Shown here piece by piece: positions 8,118 through 13,557 of a stretch of 17,957 nt of DNA. Every line of letters begins with the position of its first letter. Position 1 is the first letter of the stretch. A model generated the notes under the pieces. The model did not search any database and had not been told where the DNA came from. It saw nothing but the letters and a program-made list of their open reading frames with translations. This DNA is from Parcubacteria group bacterium GW2011_GWA2_47_7 (GTDB lineage Bacteria; Patescibacteriota; Minisyncoccia; Phycocordibacterales; UBA6899). Made by a program: the position numbers and the translations under genes. The stretch spans positions 1 through 17,957 of the forward strand of contig LCOM01000036.1 of the NCBI GenBank assembly GCA_000999395.1, in the 5' to 3' direction.

Positions 8118-8513
8118 ATGAGCATTAGTTTGGAAGTACTTCGTAAGGCCGCGGGGCAATATGCATTAAACGAGCTGCGAGGAACAGATCAAGAGAAAGT
8201 GCAATTAATAATCGAAATGCTTGATCGCTGTTCAAGTCCGGAAGTACGCGAATTGCTCAATAAAAGCCAGGAGGATATCACCTTTGATGTCCGTATTAAC
8301 GTAAAGTGGACCATCAAGTGCCTCTGTGTAACAAAGAATGGTGTGCAGTGGTACGGTTACAACCCTAATGCAGTAGGCGAGGGAGAAAGAATGTATACGC
8401 TAAACCAGCGGGAGAACGCGAAAGATTTATTGAGTACTGGTTGCAATATCAGAAAGCTCGAAAGAAAATTCTGGGCGGATATTCAAAAGATTATCGACGA
8501 AGCGCCGGAATAA
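8118..8513 (+). CDS. Orphan 131-residue soluble protein, unknown function
   Basis: I do not recognise the family. The protein has no signal peptide or membrane segment. The first 50 residues are predicted mostly helical (LEVLRKAAGQYALNEL, then EKVQLIIEMLDRC). The middle (53-90) alternates as strands with the sequence CLCVTKNGVQWYGYNP, and the C-terminus is a charged helix. Cysteines lie at about 38, 68, 70 and 109, too few and too spread for an obvious metal site. A good Shine-Dalgarno, AAGAGG, lies 6 bases before the ATG, and the gene has its own promoter and terminator. It is a self-contained cassette against the prevailing strand, placed between ftsE and ftsX, so it was probably acquired. 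Confidence 0.75.
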   Translation: MSISLEVLRKAAGQYALNELRGTDQEKVQLIIEMLDRCSSPEVRELLNKSQEDITFDVRINVKWTIKCLCVTKNGVQWYGYNPNAVGEGERMYTLNQRENAKDLLSTGCNIRKLERKFWADIQKIIDEAPE

Positions 8514-8534
8514 ACACCCCCCTTCACCACGAAC

Positions 8535-8560
8535 GCCTCCACCTCGGAGGCTTTTTATTT
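8535..8560 (+). terminator. Intrinsic terminator of the orphan gene
   Basis: GCCTCC (8535-8540) pairs with GGAGGC (8546-8551) over a 5-base loop and is followed by TTTTTATTT. It lies about 20 bases past the stop codon of the 131-residue gene. Confidence 0.85.
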
Positions 8561-8640
8561 CACAAGAATACAAAAGAATAAATGTGCCCCATTAAATTCC
8601 CATACATGGATAGACCCGCACTGATCAAAAATTTTGAAAA

Positions 8641-8668
8641 AAGAAAAAACGCCGCACAATGCGACGTT
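8641..8668 (-). terminator. Intrinsic terminator after the structured RNA
   Basis: Bases 8648-8656 pair with 8660-8668, nine pairs including one G-U when read as minus-strand RNA, over a 3-base loop. The stem is followed on the minus strand by TTTTCTTTTTTC. It ends the leftward transcript that carries the small membrane-protein gene and the structured RNA, and faces the plus-strand terminator at 8535. Confidence 0.8.
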
Positions 8669-8678
8669 TGAATAAGGC

Positions 8679-8912
8679 GGAACTGTTCTCCGGCGATTCG
8701 CCACGGATGATAAGGCACCCGTTTTATGGCTGATCTCTCAAACCCTTGCCCCCTAAGGGATGTCAGGTGCTGGCGCGCCCCATTATGGCTAAGCCGTTGG
8801 CATTACGCGTGCATCCACGCGAGCATGCCGCTCGAGATCTTTTCGTTTCCCTCGGTCGGTTACCCGGTCGAGGATCATCCCCCCCCTTCTGGTTCGGTCC
8901 AAGAACAGTTCC
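8679..8912 (-). ncRNA. Candidate structured RNA of about 234 nt, family not recognised
   Basis: The segment folds into nested helices. P1 is 11 perfect pairs (8902-8912 with 8679-8689). P3 is 7 pairs (8874-8880 with 8705-8711). A hairpin at 8850-8873 has CCTCG/CGAGG, an AC/AC internal loop, CGG/CCG and a GTAA tetraloop on the minus strand. A hairpin at 8799-8829 has GGCAT/ATGCC around a 6-bp CGCGTG/CACGCG stem. Smaller hairpins lie at 8743-8759 and 8692-8702. Two further pairings, 8715-8719 with 8766-8770 and 8732-8737 with 8834-8839, cross one another, suggesting a pseudoknot. The GNRA loop and the terminator 10 bases beyond P1 favour the minus strand. The segment is more G+C rich than its surroundings. 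I looked for tmRNA, RNase P, SRP RNA and common riboswitch motifs and saw none. Confidence 0.7.
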
Positions 8913-8922
8913 TTTAACGAGT

Positions 8923-9105
8923 CTAAGGGCATAAGGGCGTGATGTCAACACAACCGTGAAGTGGCGGATAGAGATTGACGGGAAGAAGTGTCGGAGCCAT
9001 TTCGACGGCACTCACAGCCAGCCAGCTTAAACCCCAACCGATAAGAGCTGTAATGCAGAGAGCCACAAAAAGGGCGCATGTACGTTTTATCCAACCCGGC
9101 TTCAT
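8923..9105 (-). CDS. Small membrane protein of 60 residues
   Basis: A short protein, MKPGWIKRT followed by one long hydrophobic segment (about 9-33: ALFVALCITALIGWGLSWLA) and a proline-rich tail ending in two cysteines. The positively charged start and single helix suggest an N-in membrane anchor or an uncleaved signal. The ATG at 9105 is preferred over TTG at 9111 because AAAGGAGA sits 8 bases before the ATG but only 2 before the TTG. A good promoter lies upstream, and the stop codon is 10 bases before the first helix of the structured RNA, so both should be on one transcript. Function unknown. Confidence 0.6.
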   Translation of the reverse strand: MKPGWIKRTCALFVALCITALIGWGLSWLAVSAVEMAPTLLPVNLYPPLHGCVDITPLCP

Positions 9106-9138
9106 AGTCAATTCTCCTTTTTGATGATTCCAATACTT

Positions 9139-9166
9139 ATCCTATGGAAATGGATAATTATGTCAA
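9139..9166 (-). promoter_or_regulatory. Promoter of the small-protein and structured-RNA transcript
   Basis: On the minus strand TTGACA (9161-9166, perfect consensus) is followed after 16 bases by TAGGAT (9139-9144, 4 of 6). The predicted start is about 25 to 30 bases upstream of the ATG at 9105. The transcript would run about 490 bases to the terminator at 8641-8668. Confidence 0.6.
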
Positions 9167-9209
9167 CATGCGAGCCGAAATATTTTCGATGCACCACGGA
9201 GAGTATTTC

Positions 9210-9242
9210 ATTTTTCTAAAGCGGTCTACCGCTAAGAAAAAT
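9210..9242. repeat. Inverted repeat between ftsE and the small-protein gene
   Basis: ATTTTTCT (9210-9217) pairs with AGAAAAAT (9235-9242), and inside it AGCGG (9220-9224) pairs with CCGCT (9229-9233) over TCTA, giving 13 pairs. No good U-tract follows on either strand, so it may be an RNA-stabilising hairpin or weak terminator for ftsE. The rest of 9167-9354 holds nothing I can support. Confidence 0.5.
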
Positions 9243-9354
9243 TGGTCACATCACGAGGCGCGAGGAAAGCGACAAGGAAGACATATTCATATATGTTGAC
9301 CGAGTCACTGGGGCATAAGTGCGCGGCCTTACAACAAAGTGAGGCGCGAAAATA

Positions 9355-10032
9355 TTAGAGAATATATTTGCCGTGCACATCGTCACGTATAACCTTTCCA
9401 TTCTCCATCGTCACCACCCGCTTCTTCAGTGCGTCGATAATCCCTTTATTGTGCGTCGTCAAAATAATCGTCGTCCCCATATCATTGATCTTCTTCAATA
9501 TCTGAATAATGTCATAGGTATTGACCGGATCAAGATTTCCCGTCGGTTCATCAGCAATCAATACATCGGGTTGCGAAATAATCGCTCGTGCTATGGCGAC
9601 ACGCTGCTTCTCCCCTCCGGAGAGCTCATTGGGAAAATGAAGGGCTTTTGATGCAAGATCAACAAGCTCCAACACTTGAGGAACATCAGAATGAATTTCG
9701 TCATCGGTACGCCCTGCCGCCTCGAGTGCAAACGCAATATTTTCATATGCGGTTTTGTTTGGGAGCAATCGAAAATCCTGAAAGACTGTACCGATACGCC
9801 GGCGATATTCGGGGACGTGTGAGGCCTTGATGCGATGGACATTTATTTTTTCAAAAAAGACAGCACCTGATGTCGGTTTGTCTTCAACCAAAAGAAGTCG
9901 CAATAGAGAGGTTTTTCCAGCCCCAGAGTGCCCAACAATCGAAAGAAACTCACCTGCTTCGATACCAAAAGTAACGTCCGACACGGCGGCATGATCTGAA
10001 TACAGCTTCGTCACACTATCGAAATAAATCAT
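9355..10032 (-). CDS. ftsE: Cell-division ATP-binding protein FtsE
   Basis: An ABC ATPase of 225 residues from the chosen start. It has Walker A GHSGAGKT, the Q-loop VFQDFRLLPNKT, signature LSGGEKQR, Walker B VLIADEPTGNLDP and switch histidine TTHN. The pattern TGNLDP...KRVVTMENGKVIRD is characteristic of FtsE. FtsE dimerises under FtsX and powers activation of peptidoglycan hydrolases during division. The start is set at MIYFDSVTKLY (ATG at 10032) because FtsE proteins begin exactly there; an in-frame upstream start at 10056 would add eight unsupported residues. TATACT lies about 11 bases upstream, compatible with a near-leaderless message. ftsX is not adjacent but follows after 1.4 kb of inserted genes. 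Confidence 0.95.
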   Translation of the reverse strand: MIYFDSVTKLYSDHAAVSDVTFGIEAGEFLSIVGHSGAGKTSLLRLLLVEDKPTSGAVFFEKINVHRIKASHVPEYRRRIGTVFQDFRLLPNKTAYENIAFALEAAGRTDDEIHSDVPQVLELVDLASKALHFPNELSGGEKQRVAIARAIISQPDVLIADEPTGNLDPVNTYDIIQILKKINDMGTTIILTTHNKGIIDALKKRVVTMENGKVIRDDVHGKYIL

Positions 10033-10118
10033 TCTATACAGTATACAGCAATGCAATTCGAGTTTCTAGGATAAATGGTCCTTTCGCACGGTTTTATGAA
10101 CTTTTCGTGTTGCATTCA

Positions 10119-10146
10119 TTGACTTTAAGAGAGGGATCGGTAGCAT
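10119..10146 (+). promoter_or_regulatory. Promoter of the 62-residue membrane protein gene
   Basis: TTGACT (10119-10124, 5 of 6) and TAGCAT (10141-10146, 4 of 6) are 16 bases apart, about 36 bases before the start codon. The geometry matches the promoters at 8045-8072 and 9139-9166. Confidence 0.5.
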
Positions 10147-10181
10147 AAGCAAAGTCGTACGATATTACTTGGAGGTTTGCT

Positions 10182-10370
10182 ATGGGAGTTTTCGAAATAT
10201 TGGTTGGAATCGTCTTCTTGGTCATTGTTTCTGTCGGTTTCTATGCACGGAAACATTATCGGACAAGCTCAAGAATAGTTCAGCTATTACTTGTGGTACT
10301 CCTTGTTTGTTCAATTGTGTTTTTCGTTGCTCTGCTTCTCACTGGAAATGCAACCCTGAATATACACTGA
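10182..10370 (+). CDS. Small two-helix membrane protein of 62 residues
   Basis: Two hydrophobic segments (about 3-20 and 33-55) are joined by a basic loop, YARKHYRTSSR, which should face the cytoplasm. GGAGG lies 6 bases before the ATG at 10182; an alternative frame beginning at 10169 has no such signal. Its own promoter and a terminator 3 bases past the stop make it a complete one-gene cassette on the opposite strand to its neighbours. Its length and topology resemble small phage-holin-like or SecG-like proteins, but no motif confirms either. Confidence 0.65.
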   Translation: MGVFEILVGIVFLVIVSVGFYARKHYRTSSRIVQLLLVVLLVCSIVFFVALLLTGNATLNIH

Positions 10371-10372
10371 CA

Positions 10373-10412
10373 AAAAACCCCTTCCTGCATGGAAGGGTTT
10401 TTGATATTTTTT
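10373..10412 (+). terminator. Intrinsic terminator of the 62-residue protein gene
   Basis: AAAAACCC plus TTCC (10373-10385, one bulged C) pairs with GGAAGGGTTTTT (10391-10402) over TGCAT, followed by GATATTTTTTT. The 3' remains of the neighbouring pseudogene end against it. Confidence 0.85.
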
Positions 10413-10821
10413 TGTGGATGCAGATGTCTCAACATACCTGACAATCTTATCTTGGGGCAGGCATAATTTCTTTGGATGCCGTCCGAGATTTCCAAAAATC
10501 GACGAATGGTGACGTTCGAGAAACACCTCGTATTCCCCAGCTACTGATGGACCAGTCGCAACCCCAACAGCATTCGCTGAAGACCCCAAAGAGCTAACAT
10601 CAATGAAACGAAACACGTCGGCCGCCGATGCAATTGTACGCGTCCCGTCTGATGCCCCCGAGTTCCGTCACTTTAATACATGGGTGTAAAAATCTTTTAC
10701 TGGGATGAGTAACAAAAACGGGACTCTTGGCCGGAGAAGTTTTTTCAGCATCATAAGACACAAATTGCGGAAAGTTAACGAACTATTCGCAAATTTTTCC
10801 GAGCATGACAAATTTGCTCAT
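10413..10821 (-). pseudogene. Decayed gene of a small protein (TELG...DGTRTIASA...LCL type)
   Basis: A leftward gene starts at ATG 10821 with AGGAGA 7 bases upstream, reading MSKFVMLGKICE then TAG (10783-10785). The same frame continues as coding-like sequence FVNFPQFVSYDAEKTSPAKS...CIKVTELG. Removing one G from the run of five at 10655-10659 joins it cleanly to ASDGTRTIASAADVFRFID, which runs on to FGNLGRHPKKLCLPQDKIVRYVET. The frame then fuses into the neighbouring cassette's terminator, so the C-terminus is lost. One nonsense codon, one frameshift and a truncated end mark a pseudogene. I associate the TRTIASA...LCL-Q-x-x-I pattern with short uncharacterised candidate-phyla proteins, from memory only. 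Confidence 0.7.
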
Positions 10822-10924
10822 AGCAAAATCTCCTGAAAATGAACAGCACCCTCTTGTCGAGTGATTTACGCTTGTCCGGCTATATCATAGATATAGGAAC
10901 AATCAAATACAGCACATCCAATGA

Positions 10925-11713
10925 TTATGCAAGATGTTTTTCTGCTTCAATGAACTCATCGATATCACCATCCTCAAGTACGGCATCAATTTTTGACGTC
11001 TCCACATCAGTGCGATGGTCTTTGACCATTTTATACGGATGAAGAACATACGAACGAATCTGATTACCCCACTCCACTTTTGTTGTTTTAGACACATACA
11101 TGGACTCCTTTTCTGTGTCAGTGAGGGATTCGCGAAGATGAAACACTTTTGCAGTGAGTATTTCAAGGGCTCGATCCTTGTTTTGAAGTTGAGAGCGTTC
11201 AGAGGAACAATGCACCGCAAGTCCTGTTGGCTCATGTACGGCACGAACCGCAGTCTCTCTCTTGTTCACATTCTGTCCACCAGCACCGCCTGAGCGTGAA
11301 TATTCAAATCGCACTTCCGACTCTGGGAGAGCTTCAATCTCCCCCTTTTTAAATTTTGGTATCACTTCTACCATTGAGAACGATGTATGACGCTTCGCGT
11401 TCGCATTAAACGGCGAGATTCGCACAAGACGATGCACCCCTGATTCATTCTTGAGTTCTCCATATGATGCTTTGCCGAGTACTTCAAAGGCAAGATTGCG
11501 ATATCCCCCGTGGTCATTTTCGTGCGCATGAAGAATTTCATACCCCCAGCCTTTGCGTTCGCAATATTTGAAATACATATGGGCGAGCATCGCGGAGAAA
11601 TCTTCAGAATCATCACCTCCCGCTCCGGAAAATATCGTGATGATAGCATTCGCCTTATCGTACCTTCCCCCACCTTCAGCTTCGACCCTTAAGTCCTGCA
11701 GCTCCTTAATCAT
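10925..11713 (-). CDS. prfB: Peptide chain release factor 2, lacking domain 1
   Basis: A class I release factor recognising UAA and UGA. The stop-codon-reading tripeptide SPF is at 100-102 in the context VHRLVRISPF, and the peptidyl-tRNA-hydrolysing GGQ is at 145-147 in SGGAGGQNVNKRETAVR. The C-terminus, WGNQIRSYVLHPYKMVKDHRT, is typical of RF2. The protein is 262 residues against about 360 usual. It begins at the helix just before AIITIFSGAGG, so the N-terminal helical domain is absent and, with it, the region that carries the autoregulatory frameshift in many bacteria. An extended -10 promoter right before the ATG indicates that the short form is native rather than a misplaced start. I found no domain 1 residues in the upstream 250 bases. 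Confidence 0.92.
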   Translation of the reverse strand: MIKELQDLRVEAEGGGRYDKANAIITIFSGAGGDDSEDFSAMLAHMYFKYCERKGWGYEILHAHENDHGGYRNLAFEVLGKASYGELKNESGVHRLVRISPFNANAKRHTSFSMVEVIPKFKKGEIEALPESEVRFEYSRSGGAGGQNVNKRETAVRAVHEPTGLAVHCSSERSQLQNKDRALEILTAKVFHLRESLTDTEKESMYVSKTTKVEWGNQIRSYVLHPYKMVKDHRTDVETSKIDAVLEDGDIDEFIEAEKHLA

Positions 11714-11724
11714 GCATAGCGGCC

Positions 11725-11733
11725 ATTATAGCA
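11725..11733 (-). promoter_or_regulatory. Extended -10 promoter of prfB, near-leaderless
   Basis: On the minus strand TGCTATAAT (11733 to 11725) is a perfect extended -10 element; no good -35 is visible, as expected for that class. Transcription should start within about 5 bases of the ATG at 11713. Confidence 0.7.
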
Positions 11734-11752
11734 AAATGCCTTGATTTCGTGC

Positions 11753-11863
11753 TCATTGACTCATTTGGCAAAACTGGTTGAATGAGCGTTGTTGTACAGA
11801 TGGTAGAGGAAGAACAGGCTCACCAAAAAGGAAATCGTCTCCCACCGCGGACGGTAATGACAT
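11753..11863 (-). CDS. Possible 36-residue peptide upstream of prfB
   Basis: An open frame MSLPSAVGDDFLFGEP...FNQFCQMSQ ends 40 bases before the prfB start. It has no Shine-Dalgarno; TATCTT lies 4 bases before the ATG. The composition looks protein-like, but the frame is short and has no support beyond being open. The remainder of 11714-11942 shows no other feature. Confidence 0.25.
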   Translation of the reverse strand: MSLPSAVGDDFLFGEPVLPLPSVQQRSFNQFCQMSQ

Positions 11864-11938
11864 CGTTAAGATAAAGGGCACATATGATAGGGCGAGTGAA
11901 ACGTATCCTCACTAATCGACGACAGCTTTTCAAAACAA

Positions 11939-11966
11939 AAACAACCCGCACGTTTCCGTGCGGGTT
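11939..11966 (-). terminator. Intrinsic terminator of the transglycosylase-like gene
   Basis: Ten pairs (11943-11952 with 11957-11966) over a 4-base loop, directly after the stop codon at 11970. A T-rich tail follows on both strands, so it could also stop rightward transcription. Confidence 0.85.
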
Positions 11967-11969
11967 TTT

Positions 11970-13367
11970 TCAATCCAATTCGTGCTCGGCGAGATACTCC
12001 AGAAGATAGAGGTACTTCGTCAAATACATCGGTGTTTCAGTATTTGCCACATAATGAATTTTTGCACCGGTCTTCTTCGTCACTTTCCCGACACTGCTCC
12101 TACACGGACATTGCTCGGTTTTTTTTATAGCGAAAGAACGCGGTAATACAATGTGCTTACGAAGAACGCTGATGCGATTCTTCTTCAGCCATGCATATAG
12201 CGCCCGTGATGCCGGCGGACCGCCATTGTAGTCCGCAACGGGAAAAAGCGCCCCTCGCTTTGAATCCTTCTTGAAGATGGGCTGAATTTCAGGGAAATGT
12301 GCAATGTTGTAATCAAGAAGAGCGTAAGCTGCCGCAAGAACATTAGTGAGACTACGTGCACCAATATCAAAATTTGGTTCGATATTGGCCTGAGGATAAC
12401 CCAAGACGATAAAGTCGTACGTGCGGGGCGTAAACTGAAGCGGACCGCTTGCAGCCCAAGATTGACTCCACGCAAATGCTTTGTCGCGATTGATAGCGTA
12501 CTCACGGAGCTTCGACTGCACCTCCCCTTCTTTGTCTGAAAGATACGCAAGATCATCTATCTGTTCAATTATAGCCAATGCCATTAGAGTTTCCCGTGGA
12601 ATGATCTTTGCAAGTGCTCGGTCAGAGAAGGCGTGGGAACGGACGGTGCCCGAGAGTGCAACATCAACACCGAGAGTCTGCTCAACGATGCGAAGCTTAT
12701 CGATCAAATATCGCTTACCAATGATGGCAAGCTCGTCATCTGCAAAATCAGGATGGTCCGGCGTATAATTTATCGCGGTCGCGGTCGCGAGGATATGGTC
12801 GACATCTCCCGCAGTAAGAGCATCATCATCAAACCACATGTGACGCGTACGATACACTACAAGTTTCTCCCCGCGAACAGTCATACTGAGGATTTTCTTA
12901 TCATCATGAACGCTTATCGTCTTTTCCTTGTACGCATTGAAAATGAGCCGCGTGATGCCGTATCCGCGCTGATGCTCCAATTGGTAACCGGGCGTCACGA
13001 CGCGATACGACAAAACACAATTTTTGCGTTCTTCGAGCGTTGCAGAAACCCGTACACATGAAGTATATTCCTCAGAAACGGGATATTTGAGTGCAATGTG
13101 AATGACGTGCCACGATGCTGTTTCTTCGCTCCATGCGCAAAGAGCAATCTGACGCTCTGTGATATGTTTTACCTTCACGCCGTTTTCTACTTCAGTTTCT
13201 ACTGTTGCCTGAAGTTGCACTTGCGAGCAAATTGCGTCAGCCTCCCCAACTTTTTTGAGGATATACTCCGCGCGAGAAATCGAATGCGGAGTGATGGTGG
13301 TGCTTGACGCGGGGAGATGGACTCCAAAGAATAAGACAAAAATTATTCCCCACATGAATTTCTGCAT
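11970..13367 (-). CDS. Secreted lytic-transglycosylase-like protein
   Basis: A 465-residue protein with a clear signal peptide (about 1-23, WGIIFVLFFGVHLPASS). Residues 30-240 form an unidentified extracytoplasmic region with several cysteines (47, 77, 104, 117). Residues 250-400 resemble the SLT fold: LMALAIIEQID (261-271) with Glu268 as candidate catalytic acid, ASGPLQFTP (306-314) at the place of the family's A-x-G-L-M-Q-x-x-P, and DYNGGP (379-384) at the place of AYNxGP. Such enzymes cleave the MurNAc-GlcNAc bond of peptidoglycan. The motifs are degenerate, so this is a remote assignment. The ATG at 13367 has GGTG 5 bases upstream. The class A PBP genes lie just upstream on the same strand but beyond their own terminator. 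Confidence 0.65.
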   Translation of the reverse strand: MQKFMWGIIFVLFFGVHLPASSTTITPHSISRAEYILKKVGEADAICSQVQLQATVETEVENGVKVKHITERQIALCAWSEETASWHVIHIALKYPVSEEYTSCVRVSATLEERKNCVLSYRVVTPGYQLEHQRGYGITRLIFNAYKEKTISVHDDKKILSMTVRGEKLVVYRTRHMWFDDDALTAGDVDHILATATAINYTPDHPDFADDELAIIGKRYLIDKLRIVEQTLGVDVALSGTVRSHAFSDRALAKIIPRETLMALAIIEQIDDLAYLSDKEGEVQSKLREYAINRDKAFAWSQSWAASGPLQFTPRTYDFIVLGYPQANIEPNFDIGARSLTNVLAAAYALLDYNIAHFPEIQPIFKKDSKRGALFPVADYNGGPPASRALYAWLKKNRISVLRKHIVLPRSFAIKKTEQCPCRSSVGKVTKKTGAKIHYVANTETPMYLTKYLYLLEYLAEHELD

Positions 13368-13448
13368 GAAACACCTTTTTCAAAAAAACTTCTCTCCCTA
13401 GAGTATCTTCGTTACACAAAAAAGCAACCCACCATGTGCCCGTAAAAA

Positions 13449-13490
13449 CAATTATGTAAAGTATATCGACCGATATACTTTACATAATTG
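13449..13490. repeat. Nearly perfect 42-bp palindrome
   Basis: Twenty bases (13449-13468) are exactly complementary to the twenty at 13471-13490, separated only by AC. The sequence is A+T rich, with a central TATATCG..CGATATA. It lies 82 bases before the start of the transglycosylase-like gene and overlaps the tail of the PBP terminator. The length and symmetry suit an operator for a dimeric or tetrameric regulator, or a cruciform. Confidence 0.9.
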
Positions 13491-13530
13491 AAAAATATAA
13501 AAAAACTCCGAGTATTTTCATACTCAGAGT
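13490..13530 (-). terminator. Intrinsic terminator of the PBP operon
   Basis: Ten pairs, one G-U (13505-13514 with 13521-13530), over a 6-base loop. On the minus strand it is followed by TTTTTTATATTTTTC. It lies 28 bases past the stop codon at 13558. Confidence 0.8.
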
Positions 13531-13557
13531 GGGTCAGACAAAACAATTCAAACTCTA

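Noticed and set aside
8679..8912. tmRNA, RNase P RNA or SRP RNA
   Set aside because: No tRNA-like acceptor with CCA or tag frame, no GAGGAAAGUC/ACAGAAA RNase P cores and no SRP GGAA apical motif could be found on either strand.
8763..9011. An 82-codon minus-strand frame overlapping the structured RNA
   Set aside because: Composition is arginine-rich and irregular, there is no Shine-Dalgarno, and it overlaps both the better-supported small gene and the RNA helices.
10311..10616. A 101-codon minus-strand frame from a GTG start, as an intact gene
   Set aside because: It is the second frame of a longer decayed gene starting at 10821, and its last third runs antisense through the neighbouring cassette and terminator.
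12185..12556. Alternative minus-strand frame inside the transglycosylase-like gene
   Set aside because: It is a shadow frame rich in Arg and Ser with no start signal, while the 465-residue frame has a signal peptide, SLT-like motifs and a terminator.
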